Assembly (NCBI RefSeq): GCF_024347215.1
Contig: NZ_AP025282.1
Location: 2,232,001 to 2,296,000 of the forward strand
Direction: 5' to 3'
DNA from: Aliamphritea ceti
GTDB lineage: Bacteria; Pseudomonadota; Gammaproteobacteria; Pseudomonadales; Balneatricaceae
DNA length: 64,000 bases
A program made the translations under genes and the position numbers. Shown here piece after piece: positions 9,148-17,590 of this stretch (its first letter is position 1; the number at the start of each line of letters is the position of its first letter). Below the pieces are notes generated by a model. The model worked only from the letters and a program-made list of their open reading frames with translations, had not been told where the DNA came from and did no database searches.

Positions 9148-10050
9148 ATGATTAAGCGCATTATTCAGGCTACCTCGCTGTGTTTGCTGACACAGGCTGG
9201 CATTGCCGTTGCTGACAACCACGAACGCTTTAAGAACGTCAAAATCGAATCTCAGCAGGTCAGTGAAGGCCTGTATATGCTTACTGGTGCTGGCGGTAAC
9301 CTGGCGGTCTCGATTGGTAAGAATGGTACGTATCTGGTGGATGATCAGTTCGCGCCGTTAACTGAGCGTATCCTTACCGCGATAAAAGGCCTGGGTGGCG
9401 ACGTGCCAAAGTTTCTCCTCAACACCCATTGGCATGGGGATCATACTGGCGGTAATGAAAACTTCGGCAAGCAGGGCAGTATCATAGTCGCGCACGATAA
9501 TGTGCGTAAACGAATGTCGTCTGATCAGTTCATTAAAGCTTTTAACCGCAAAGTTGAGCCTGCACCGGAAGTAGCGCTGCCAGTTATTACTTTTGCAGAA
9601 GGTGTTAACTTTCACTGGAATGGCGATGTGCTGCAGGTAAGGCATCAGCCAAATGCGCATACTGATACCGACAGCTTTGTACAATTTAAAGCGGCTAATG
9701 TAATTCATACCGGCGATATTTATTTTGCCGGTATGTATCCCTTTATTGATGCCAGTAGCGGCGGCTCAATTACCGGTGTAATCGCCGCGGTTGACCAGAT
9801 ACTGACCGTCGCTGACGACAAAACTAAAATTATTCCGGGCCACGGTAAGCTATCTAACAAAGCCGAACTGATGGCATATAGAGACATGCTAAAAGTGGTT
9901 GAAGGCCGTATCAGTAAAATGATCAGTGAAGGTAAGACCCGACTTCAGATTGTTGAGGCTAAACCTACAGCAGACCTGGATGCTAAGTGGGGTGGTGGCT
10001 TCATGAAACCCGATAAGTGGGTAAGCATTGTCTTTGATGGTTTGAACTGA
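9148..10050 (+). CDS. exported metallo-beta-lactamase-fold hydrolase
   Basis: A 300-residue MBL-fold metallohydrolase. An N-terminal signal peptide of about 22 residues (ending AVA-DN) sends it to the periplasm. The zinc motif H94-W-H96-G-D98-H99 is intact, as are the second-shell H in PNAHTDTDS, HTGDIYF and IIPGHGK. This subgroup with a leader is similar to QuiP/SoxH-like and other periplasmic MBL proteins of unknown substrate; it is not a recognised antibiotic beta-lactamase from sequence alone. It has its own ribosome site (GGGAGA) and a strong terminator immediately downstream, so it is likely monocistronic. Confidence 0.88.
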   Translation: MIKRIIQATSLCLLTQAGIAVADNHERFKNVKIESQQVSEGLYMLTGAGGNLAVSIGKNGTYLVDDQFAPLTERILTAIKGLGGDVPKFLLNTHWHGDHTGGNENFGKQGSIIVAHDNVRKRMSSDQFIKAFNRKVEPAPEVALPVITFAEGVNFHWNGDVLQVRHQPNAHTDTDSFVQFKAANVIHTGDIYFAGMYPFIDASSGGSITGVIAAVDQILTVADDKTKIIPGHGKLSNKAELMAYRDMLKVVEGRISKMISEGKTRLQIVEAKPTADLDAKWGGGFMKPDKWVSIVFDGLN

Positions 10051-10086
10051 TGCGCTGAAGTACGCTGTAGCTATATCTAGAACAAC

Positions 10087-10119
10087 AAAGGGCATCTGTT
10101 AAAGATGCCCTTTGTTTTT
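10087..10119. terminator. bidirectional intrinsic terminator
   Basis: The stem AAAGGGCATC (10087-10096) pairs with GATGCCCTTT (10104-10113) across a seven-base loop. It is followed by TGTTTTTG on the plus strand and has an A-rich flank for minus-strand use. It separates the convergent MBL hydrolase and VOC genes. Confidence 0.88.
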
Positions 10120-10132
10120 GTATTAGAAATCT

Positions 10133-10546
10133 TTAACTGAATAGCTCAGCCTGATCCGTAAAGCTCTTAAACTCCAGCGGGTTACCGCTAAAATCCAGCA
10201 CAAACATCGTCTGTTGCTGACCTGCCTGGCCTTCGTAGCGCTGTATAGGTTTGACTATAAATTCAATATCGGCCTGTTCCAACTGCTGACGGGTGGTTTC
10301 AAATTGCTGTGGGTTAAGTACCGCGCCAAAGTGAGGAATTGGCACATCAATCCCGTCTACTTTACCGCAATAATCCAGTGCATTGGGCATCTCTGCTACA
10401 TGGGCAGATAGCTGATTGCCCCAGAAGTCGAAGTCTACCCAGGTATCAGTAGAGCGACCTTCCTTACATCCGAGAATTTCAATGTAGAAACGTCGGGTAC
10501 TGGTAAGATCCTTAACTTTAAACGCGTAATGGAAGACGTTTGCCAT
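10133..10546 (-). CDS. VOC (glyoxalase/extradiol dioxygenase fold) family protein
   Basis: A 137-residue vicinal-oxygen-chelate protein. It starts with the first beta-alpha-beta unit (FHYAFKVKDLTSTRRFYIEILGC), keeps the GRSTDTWVDFDFWGNQLSAH segment and ends with a second module containing FVLDFSGNPLEFKSF. Candidate metal ligands are H6, H49-type and the glutamate in NPLEFK. Its length fits single-domain dimeric VOC enzymes. The reaction is unknown: isomerase, dioxygenase and thiol-transfer members all share this fold. It is monocistronic between two terminator-like sites. Confidence 0.85.
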   Translation of the reverse strand: MANVFHYAFKVKDLTSTRRFYIEILGCKEGRSTDTWVDFDFWGNQLSAHVAEMPNALDYCGKVDGIDVPIPHFGAVLNPQQFETTRQQLEQADIEFIVKPIQRYEGQAGQQQTMFVLDFSGNPLEFKSFTDQAELFS

Positions 10547-10601
10547 CGGATATCCTTTTGTTGTTACTCTATTATTGCTATAGCGGTATACGGCTAGTTA
10601 G

Positions 10602-11813
10602 CTATATTTTCAGTTTTCTGACCAGCCATGGATTAGTCGTTGCTTGCACTATTAAGGTAAACAGCACCACACCAAAGCCAATAGACTGGATCGTCCACCA
10701 ATAGGGAAGTTCAGTCGGCAGGGATAATACCAACGCGATTGTGACTGCGCCTCGCAGCCCGCCCCAAATCATAATTGGCGGATAGCGTTTGTCTACGGTC
10801 TGGCCAATAGTTGCTTTGTTGAGCAAGACAGAAGAATACACCGCAATAGTGCGGGCCAGTGTGGCGGCAGCTACGGCCAGTAAAATGGCAAGCCAGCGCT
10901 CGGTAAACATCTCAACGGTAATCACCAGGCCTAATAAAACAAACACAAAAACATTGGCGATGAAGCCGATAGACTCCCAGACATTATGTACCTGATGCTC
11001 AATATCTTTTAGTTTCTGTCTGGCACACTTTTTAAAGACGATGGCTGCAAATAGTACCGCCACGATGCCAGACACATGCAAGAAATGCTCACCTATAAAG
11101 AAGCTGCCATAGGAAAGCACGATAGTGACTAATACCAACCCGGGCAGAGTGACGGTAAAAATACGCAGTATCAGGGCGAACAGATATCCCATCACCACGC
11201 CAACAGCGACCCCACCAAAAAAGATCTTCAGAAACTGAATCATGCCATCGGTCACATCCGCCTGAACGGTACCCAGGCCAATTCCAACCAGAATAGAAAA
11301 TAACGCGATGGCAGTCGCATCGTTAAACAGGCTTTCGCCTTCAATCAGTACGTTCAGCTCAGCGGGAGCATTCAGTGCTTTAAGCTGCGCAACAACTGCA
11401 ACAGGGTCGGTGGCAGATATCACTGCACCGGTGATTAAGGCAGCAATAAAAGGGAATCCGGGGTGCCCAATGCCGTAGAAAATAAACACCGCAGTCGCAA
11501 CTGTAGAAACAAGCAAGCCTATAGTGGCCAGTGTCAGTACATTGGGCATGAATTTGAATAACAGCTTTGAATCCAGTGAAAATGCCGCTTCAAAGATCAG
11601 AACAGGTAAGAGTACAAACAGCATCAGGTCCTGAAAATTACTGGCCCGGATACCTGTGTCCCAGCCTAAGGTCTCTGTAGACAACGCCAACACAAAGCCC
11701 AGTACGACAAGGATCAGTGAGTAAGGCAGGTCGATCAAGCGGGTAATGAACAGGCCGACAATGCCTGTCATAGAGAAAATAAGCAGAACAGCAATGAGAT
11801 CAGTGATAGGCAT
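10602..11813 (-). CDS. CPA1-family Na+(K+)/H+ antiporter
   Basis: A 403-residue inner-membrane exchanger with about 12-13 hydrophobic segments. The ion-binding signatures of NhaP-type CPA1 antiporters are present: the discontinuous helix ATDPVAVVAQLKAL and the SLFNDATAIALF helix with the conserved Asn-Asp pair. A third conserved site is GGLRGAVTIALVLSLP near the C-terminus. The long cytoplasmic regulatory tail of larger CPA1 members is absent. The gene stands alone between the VOC gene and the 2OG oxygenase, and its product probably serves sodium and pH homeostasis. Confidence 0.92.
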   Translation of the reverse strand: MPITDLIAVLLIFSMTGIVGLFITRLIDLPYSLILVVLGFVLALSTETLGWDTGIRASNFQDLMLFVLLPVLIFEAAFSLDSKLLFKFMPNVLTLATIGLLVSTVATAVFIFYGIGHPGFPFIAALITGAVISATDPVAVVAQLKALNAPAELNVLIEGESLFNDATAIALFSILVGIGLGTVQADVTDGMIQFLKIFFGGVAVGVVMGYLFALILRIFTVTLPGLVLVTIVLSYGSFFIGEHFLHVSGIVAVLFAAIVFKKCARQKLKDIEHQVHNVWESIGFIANVFVFVLLGLVITVEMFTERWLAILLAVAAATLARTIAVYSSVLLNKATIGQTVDKRYPPIMIWGGLRGAVTIALVLSLPTELPYWWTIQSIGFGVVLFTLIVQATTNPWLVRKLKI

Positions 11814-11931
11814 GCTGGGTTCCTGTAGCGAGAAGGTTTTTAGCGTTCACTACAGTTAATAAAGCATAAATACTGTTCAGACAGCCAGCAACTTATACTG
11901 GCGGTCTGAAAACTAAGCTTTTGAATAGGCT

Positions 11932-12909
11932 TTACTCACCCAAGTGCGCATAGCTATCTGCGAAGCGTTTGTACTTGTGGCTGCCACAGGTGTAGGGCGG
12001 ATATTTCGCCGGGTTTGCTTCGCTCTGGCAAGTTGGCACGACGCTGACTTCGGCATCAAAGTCCAGATCGATAAAGAAGGGCAGTGAGTAGCGTTCGCGG
12101 CCGCTGGTGTTGATGACGCGGTGCATAGTTGAAATGTATTTATCGTTGGTGAAAGTTTGAACCAGATCACCGATATTCACGATAAAGGTATCTTCTACCG
12201 GTGGGGCCGCTATCCATTCGCCGTGGCGGTTTTGTACCTGCAAGCCACCGTTATTGTCCTGGCCGAGAATGGTTAAGAAACCGTAATCTGTGTGGGCGCC
12301 GATACCAATTTCTTCCTGACGGATTTCTCCGGATTGCGAAGGGTAGTGCAGCAGCCGCTGAATGGTGATTGGGTTTTGCTGAAGCTTGGCAAAATAGTCT
12401 GCAGGCAGGTTCAGGCTAAGGGCGATAGCGCTAATGAGTTTCTCTGCCAGTTGCGTCATTGCGCTGTGGTAGCGTTCAAAGGTCTCTTTGAAGGCTGAGG
12501 GTGTTTCAGGCATCAGGTTGGGGCCGTGAAACGGGGTTGTTGCTGGTAGGTCTGCACCCAGGTCGAAGCACTCTTTATGATCTTTGGTGTTTTCCGGATC
12601 AACGTTTTCTGCGTACATAGGTATATAGCCGCGCAGGGTCTGGCCGGAATTGCTGATGTGCAGTTTGTTTTTTGCATCCAACGGCAGTTTAAAGAAGGCT
12701 TCCGCCTGCTCGTAGGCAGTCTGGATGAGCGCTTTATCGACGCCATGATTGCGAATGTACAGAAATCCGACATTCTCACAAATGTCGCCAATCTGGCTGG
12801 CAACCTGTTGTGGATCAGAACCATCGATTAGTGGTCCGATATCAATAATGGGAATTTCATGAAAGGATGTTTCTTTGCTCGCGAGTCGGGAGTCTGTCTG
12901 CGTAGACAC
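11932..12909 (-). CDS. isopenicillin N synthase-like 2-oxoglutarate/Fe(II) oxygenase
   Basis: A 325-residue double-stranded beta-helix oxygenase. The N-terminal domain (IPIIDIGPLIDG ... NVGFLYIRNHGV) is typical of the IPNS/ACC-oxidase family. The iron ligands are H206-T-D208 and H263; the co-substrate-binding arginine and serine are R273-Y-S275. It should hydroxylate or demethylate a small molecule with 2-oxoglutarate and O2. It is the last gene of the leftward row ABC transporter, MmgE/PrpD, AraC, 2OG oxygenase, 105 bases after the regulator. Ethylene-forming or cephalosporin functions are not supported; the substrate is unknown. Confidence 0.88.
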   Translation of the reverse strand: MSTQTDSRLASKETSFHEIPIIDIGPLIDGSDPQQVASQIGDICENVGFLYIRNHGVDKALIQTAYEQAEAFFKLPLDAKNKLHISNSGQTLRGYIPMYAENVDPENTKDHKECFDLGADLPATTPFHGPNLMPETPSAFKETFERYHSAMTQLAEKLISAIALSLNLPADYFAKLQQNPITIQRLLHYPSQSGEIRQEEIGIGAHTDYGFLTILGQDNNGGLQVQNRHGEWIAAPPVEDTFIVNIGDLVQTFTNDKYISTMHRVINTSGRERYSLPFFIDLDFDAEVSVVPTCQSEANPAKYPPYTCGSHKYKRFADSYAHLGE

Positions 12910-13014
12910 GTTGGCACCTGTTGGCTTTAGTTATTATAAGAGGTGCCAGTATTGCTTTTATAGGTGCCTTGCCTATATCAAAAATGCGAAGAAGAGTCTT
13001 AGCGTTGCGAGAAA

Positions 13015-14010
13015 TTATTCCTGGCGTAGCTGAGACGGCTGAATATCGTAAAGATCTTTAAAGCATTTACCGAAATAGCTCTGTGAACTGAAACCTGTTG
13101 CCTGGGCAATACCTGCAATACTCAGATTCGTTTCTTCCAGCATTCGGCGGGCGTGTTGCAGTCGGATCTTCAGGTAATAGCGGTTAGGTGTGGTGTCCTG
13201 ATGGCGCTGAAATACCATTTCCAGATTTCGTCTTGTGGTACCGATTCGCTGAGAAAGCTCTTCAATGCTATAGGGCTGATCAATGCTTTTTTCCATTAGC
13301 TCAATGGCGGCTCCGAGACAGGGGGATTTCATGGAAAGGGCAAGCATACGCTGGCTGGTTAGCACTTCTTCGCCGGAGCGGATGCGTTCCTGCTGAAAAC
13401 GCTGGGCAACTTTGTGAGCAAAGGTTTTACCCTGATCAAGACCGATCAGGTACAGCAGCATATCCAGTGTAGCGGTACCGCCAGCGCTGGTAAGCAGGTT
13501 GCCGTTCACTGTATAGATGCTGTCCTGCAAAGTGATTGACGGGTATAACTCGGCAAAGGTACTGCGGTGCTCATGTACCAGAGTACAGCCTTTTTCATGC
13601 AGTAAACCGGCTTTCGCGAGCAGAAAGCTACCGCCACTGAGTGCAGCAATTCGTACCCCTTTTTGTGACAGACGGCGTAGCTGGCTCAGAATTTGTGGAT
13701 CTTCAAAACTTGCCGCACCTTTGTAGGCACAGATAAACACCATTTCGGCATTGTCACAGGCATCCAGGCCATGGCTGACTTCAATCGGTACCCCGTTGGC
13801 ACTGATAACGTTACCTGGCTGATTATCGTCAAGCAGACTGCAGATCTTATAGCTATAGATCGGCTGATCTTCGAGTCCGTTGGCGACACTGAGTGCTTCT
13901 ATCGCCAGCGAAAAAGAGGTCAGGGCAAATCCGGGTAACAGAATAAAGCAGATTTGCTTTTGGACTGTTGTTGATCCGGGTTCGCCGGGATGTCTGTTTA
14001 ACGTGTTCAT
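13015..14010 (-). CDS. GlxA-type AraC-family transcriptional regulator
   Basis: A 331-residue regulator with an N-terminal DJ-1/PfpI-like (class I glutamine amidotransferase-like) domain, residues about 15-190, and a C-terminal AraC double helix-turn-helix, about 225-330 (YSIEELSQRIGTTRRNLEMVFQRH; IAGIAQATGFSSQSYFGKCFKDLY). GbdR, CdhR, ArgR and SouR of pseudomonads, which activate glycine betaine, carnitine, arginine and sarcosine catabolism, share this architecture. It sits next to a ProVWX-type importer, which fits a regulator of quaternary-amine use. The inducer cannot be read from sequence. Confidence 0.9.
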   Translation of the reverse strand: MNTLNRHPGEPGSTTVQKQICFILLPGFALTSFSLAIEALSVANGLEDQPIYSYKICSLLDDNQPGNVISANGVPIEVSHGLDACDNAEMVFICAYKGAASFEDPQILSQLRRLSQKGVRIAALSGGSFLLAKAGLLHEKGCTLVHEHRSTFAELYPSITLQDSIYTVNGNLLTSAGGTATLDMLLYLIGLDQGKTFAHKVAQRFQQERIRSGEEVLTSQRMLALSMKSPCLGAAIELMEKSIDQPYSIEELSQRIGTTRRNLEMVFQRHQDTTPNRYYLKIRLQHARRMLEETNLSIAGIAQATGFSSQSYFGKCFKDLYDIQPSQLRQE

Positions 14011-14065
14011 TATCAGTGTTTGTCCTTTCCTGCTCTGGTACAGAACAGGAAGCTGCTCCGACCTT

Positions 14066-15397
14066 TTAATGCATCAGTAATTCAAACAGCTCACTGCAAT
14101 TTTTTGCGGTTGGCAGTGAGTTAATTGCTGTGCAGATCGCGTCCCGGCGTGACTGATTAAGATTAACCCCGGCCAGTAAATCAAATTTAGCGCGGAACTC
14201 TTCTAGCGTCATGGCCGTTGCCGGATCACCTTTCGCCTGAGTCACAGGGCTGACAATACGGCTGCCATCCTGCAGTTCAATACTGACCCGGCTGAGGATC
14301 TCTTCCGGGAAGCGCGCTGAAAGATCATCAGCTTCAACAATTTCGATAAGCTTACTGACCTTTAAGATCTGTGCATCTCTGATTGCGTCACCTGTGACCT
14401 CATTCGGACCAACTTGACCGCGGGTGATGAGTGCCGCCAGCGGAAAGGCAAGGCCATACTGAGCTTCATCAGCATTGGCTGGAAAATGTCCCTGTAAACG
14501 CATGGATTCGTGAAAGGTTTCTACCTGTATTGCGGTAACTGTTGCGCTGCTGATGTGTGGATGCTCGGCTAACATGGCGGTAACAGCCGTCAGTGCCGGT
14601 TGAGCCCAGCGGCATACGGGCCAGGGTTTGAAATACTGTGCGTCGATTTCCCAGCGCTGGCCCAGGTCGTTCCAGCAATGGCGAATTTTATCGTTTTCGA
14701 CAGTTTCGGCGGGTGCTCCGGTAATACCTGCGTCTGCCATGAATAATGCATTTACGCCGGCATAGGCGCCGGCGCCATGGGCATCACGCAGCATGGAGGG
14801 GAAGTCGACTAAACGCATCATTGGACAGCGTGGTCCGAAGTATTCAGCAATTCCCAGTGCATGCATGAACTGCTCTTCGCTCATTTTCAGTAAACGGGCC
14901 CCGCCACAAACGACGCCTAATCCTGAGAAAGCGCCTGATGCGTGATATTCAGCAGCGGTATCCATTAACGCAACACCGGCACGTAATCCTGTTTCATAGG
15001 CAACGGTCACTGCCGCCAGGAATTCTGCACCGGAGATGTCTTTTCCCTGTGCATGGCAGGCATCGGCGATTGCCAGCAGGGCAGGTACTACTGTTGCGCC
15101 AGCATGACCTTTGGAGGTGAAATGTCCTTCGTGAGCATCAAGGCTGTCGGCAGTGAAACCACCGGCCCAGGCTGCGCCCATTGGATGAACACTGCGGCCA
15201 TCAAATAACAGTCGGCTATTCAGGCGGGTCGCCGGGTAATGATCAGCAGCATAATTACGGATGTTTACGCTGGTTGTATTGGCGGTCGCGCCGGCAACAA
15301 CACCGATGATATCCATCAAAGAAGTGGTTACCAGTTGCTGTGTATGGGCAGGAACGTCACTGAATGTCAGGCCATTGATGAAACTGTAGAGGGACAT
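14066..15397 (-). CDS. MmgE/PrpD family protein
   Basis: A 443-residue member of the 2-methylcitrate dehydratase/immune-responsive gene 1 superfamily. Recognisable blocks are SLMDIIGVVAGATANT, HEGHFTSKGHAGATVVPALLAIADA with the active-site-like histidines, and the C-terminal lid domain with ELQDGSRIVSPVTQAKGDP. No prpB, prpC or acnD gene is nearby, so methylcitrate metabolism is unlikely. The gene follows a transporter for betaine-like compounds and precedes an AraC regulator, which suggests dehydration or decarboxylation of an imported compound. A strong terminator lies between proX and this gene, so it may have its own promoter or depend on readthrough. Confidence 0.87.
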   Translation of the reverse strand: MSLYSFINGLTFSDVPAHTQQLVTTSLMDIIGVVAGATANTTSVNIRNYAADHYPATRLNSRLLFDGRSVHPMGAAWAGGFTADSLDAHEGHFTSKGHAGATVVPALLAIADACHAQGKDISGAEFLAAVTVAYETGLRAGVALMDTAAEYHASGAFSGLGVVCGGARLLKMSEEQFMHALGIAEYFGPRCPMMRLVDFPSMLRDAHGAGAYAGVNALFMADAGITGAPAETVENDKIRHCWNDLGQRWEIDAQYFKPWPVCRWAQPALTAVTAMLAEHPHISSATVTAIQVETFHESMRLQGHFPANADEAQYGLAFPLAALITRGQVGPNEVTGDAIRDAQILKVSKLIEIVEADDLSARFPEEILSRVSIELQDGSRIVSPVTQAKGDPATAMTLEEFRAKFDLLAGVNLNQSRRDAICTAINSLPTAKNCSELFELLMH

Positions 15398-15410
15398 TGC
15401 TTTTACCTTT

Positions 15411-15443
15411 GAGAAAAAAATAAAGGCACCCGCAGGTGCCTTT
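15411..15443 (-). terminator. intrinsic terminator after the binding-protein gene
   Basis: On the minus strand AAAGGCACC (from 15443 down) pairs with GGTGCCTTT across a four-base loop and runs into TTTATTTTTTT. It ends the ProVWX transcript before the MmgE/PrpD gene. Confidence 0.88.
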
Positions 15444-15461
15444 GGTATTAAAGACAGGTGC

Positions 15462-16484
15462 TTAGTTAACAGCAGCGCGTGCTTCAGTTAACCAGCTGTC
15501 GTATGTTCCACGGTTAGCAGAAATCCACTCCTGCGCATGACGCTTGATGTCTGCGATAGACTTCTCACCGTCCTGCATTTTCAGGTTCTGTGCGCTTTCG
15601 TCGCTGGCACTGATCTGTACCAGAGACAGCAGCTTAGTGGCTACCGGGTTTTCTTCAGCAAAGTCTTTGTTCACAACGGACATTACGCGGTCAACAGCGA
15701 AGCCCAGGTTTTTGCCATTGAAGCTGGTGTTGACGTCATTGTTGCCGTCAGGCAAGTCTGTGTGAGGTACTTCTAACCAGACAACATCTTTGTTCTCAAC
15801 CAATACACCGGAGATCCACTGTGGTACCCAGGTGTAGTACAGAACAGGCTTGCCTTCGTTGTAACGGGTAATAGTGTCTGCCATCAGCGCGAAGTAAGAA
15901 CCGCGGTTATGGTTAACAGTATCGCCTAAACCGTAAGCTTCGATGTGATGGTCGATAACCAGCTCACAACCCCAGCCAGGATTACAGCCGGTCAGATCTG
16001 CTTTACCGTCGTTATCAGCATCAAACAGTTTTGCTATTTCCGGCTTCTTCAGGTCGGCCAGTGACTTGATGTTATGGGCATCAGCGGTTTTCTTGTCGAT
16101 AAGGTAACCCTGTAATACACCCGGGATAACATCACCGGCTTTAACCATAGTGTCGTCGCCGCCAGCTTTTTTGTAGAAAGTATCGTGCAGTACATCCCAC
16201 AGGTGAACGGTAAAATCTGCGTCCCCGTAAGAAAGTGCCAGCATCATGGTGGCGTATTCAGTTTCTTTTGGTTCTTCAACTTCGTAACCCAGTTCTTGCA
16301 GGCCTGCGATAGCGATTTCACCACGGAAACGTTCTTCAGCAATACTTGGGAAGATAGGTGTCACTTCAACGCCTTCGCCCGGCTTATCAGCTGCAAATAC
16401 AGAGCTGGCAGAGGTTGCCAGAGTGGCAGCAGCAGTTAACTGAATGATACTTTTAGACAGTTCTTTTAAGCGTGATTTGATCAT
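15462..16484 (-). CDS. proX: glycine betaine/proline-type ABC transporter substrate-binding protein
   Basis: A 340-residue periplasmic protein with a long signal peptide ending near VFA-ADKPG (about residue 31). It belongs to the ProX/OpuAC class. It shows VEVTPIFPSIAEE, the GCNPGWGCELVIDHHIEAYGL block typical of ProX, and several tryptophans (VLYYTWVPQW, FTVHLWDVLH) of the kind that form the aromatic cage for a trimethylammonium group. It is the last gene before a strong terminator, after permease and ATPase genes in the same direction. The ligand is likely glycine betaine or a related quaternary amine; the gene symbol follows the family, not proof of specificity. Confidence 0.9.
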   Translation of the reverse strand: MIKSRLKELSKSIIQLTAAATLATSASSVFAADKPGEGVEVTPIFPSIAEERFRGEIAIAGLQELGYEVEEPKETEYATMMLALSYGDADFTVHLWDVLHDTFYKKAGGDDTMVKAGDVIPGVLQGYLIDKKTADAHNIKSLADLKKPEIAKLFDADNDGKADLTGCNPGWGCELVIDHHIEAYGLGDTVNHNRGSYFALMADTITRYNEGKPVLYYTWVPQWISGVLVENKDVVWLEVPHTDLPDGNNDVNTSFNGKNLGFAVDRVMSVVNKDFAEENPVATKLLSLVQISASDESAQNLKMQDGEKSIADIKRHAQEWISANRGTYDSWLTEARAAVN

Positions 16485-16599
16485 CGCTGGGTCCTCATTT
16501 AAATGAATAGTTTTATTGTTGTTTTTAAATTGTTGTTTTTTTTAACAGTTGCTTTAACTGGTTTTTAAGGTCGAGCTACTTCAATTGTGTTGCGTGTAT

Positions 16600-17535
16600 T
16601 TATTTTGCGGTCATGCTGCGATAGCTACGCACCAGGAATCCTGCCGGTCCGGTTTCGTACCAGTGCATTCCATGGTTGGCTGCAGAGCGGTCGCCCATTG
16701 CCTGAGTTAAGCGGTCAAGGAATATTGCCAGCAGTACCAGACCGACACCGCCAACAGTGGCCAGGCCCATATCCAGGCGACCGATACCGCGCAGTACCAT
16801 CTGACCCAGTCCACCGACGGCAATCATTGAAGCAATAACTACCATGGATAGAGATAGCATCAGCGTTTGGTTGATGCCGGCCATAATGGTAGGCATTGAA
16901 AGTGGTAACTGAACTTTGAATAACATTTGCCGTGGCGTGCAGCCGAATGCGCGTGCCGCTTCAATTTTGTCAGCCGGTACCTGACGGATACCTAAGTTGG
17001 TCAGGCGTACAAGCGGTGGCAGTGCGAACACGATTGTCACCAGTACACCTGGTACGTTGCCAATGCCGAATAACATCACAACAGGCACCAGATAGACGAA
17101 AGCGGGCAGGGTTTGCATGGCATCCAGTCCCGGACGGACGATTTTTTCAAGTCGGTCGCTGCGTGCTGAAGCAATGCCTAACGGAATGCCGAATACAATG
17201 CAGAAGAACAGTGATGTCAGTACCAGTGACAGGGTTGTCATGGATTCAGACCAAACACCGATCAAACCTAAGAAGGTCAGTGTGATGGCGCAGAAAACGC
17301 CCATTTTTTTACCGGCCAGCTGCCAGCCCAGTAAAGACGACAGAATAATGCCGATTAATGGTGGAATGGACTGCAGTACGTATTCAGAGAAATCCAGTAC
17401 CTGATCGATTGGCCAGCGGATTGCCCGGAAGAACCCCCGGAAGTTTTGTACTAAGTAGTTCAGCAGGCTCTCGACCCACTCACCGAGGGGGATGCTCAGG
17501 AACTGAAACGGATCTAATAAACTAAATTCAGACAT
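16600..17535 (-). CDS. proW: glycine betaine-type ABC transporter permease
   Basis: A 311-residue inner-membrane permease of the ProW/OpuAB class. It has an N-terminal amphipathic part, about six TM segments, and the permease coupling loop EAARAFGCTPRQMLFKVQLPLSMPTIMAGINQTLMLSLSMVVIASMIA, in which the EAA motif that contacts the ATPase is clear. The RPGLDAMQTLPAFVYLVPVVMLFGIG segment is highly typical of ProW. It lies 55 bases after proV and 115 before proX, in one operon. Confidence 0.93.
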   Translation of the reverse strand: MSEFSLLDPFQFLSIPLGEWVESLLNYLVQNFRGFFRAIRWPIDQVLDFSEYVLQSIPPLIGIILSSLLGWQLAGKKMGVFCAITLTFLGLIGVWSESMTTLSLVLTSLFFCIVFGIPLGIASARSDRLEKIVRPGLDAMQTLPAFVYLVPVVMLFGIGNVPGVLVTIVFALPPLVRLTNLGIRQVPADKIEAARAFGCTPRQMLFKVQLPLSMPTIMAGINQTLMLSLSMVVIASMIAVGGLGQMVLRGIGRLDMGLATVGGVGLVLLAIFLDRLTQAMGDRSAANHGMHWYETGPAGFLVRSYRSMTAK

Positions 17536-17590
17536 GATGTAACGGTCTCTTTTATTGTTGTATTCGGCTTAGCCCAAACGTCACGCTGCC

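Noticed and set aside
9148..10050. Antibiotic beta-lactamase
   Set aside because: MBL fold with leader, but context and motif details fit a generic periplasmic MBL hydrolase; nothing supports beta-lactam specificity.
14066..15397. PrpD of the methylcitrate cycle
   Set aside because: No prpB/prpC neighbours; the context is a betaine importer.
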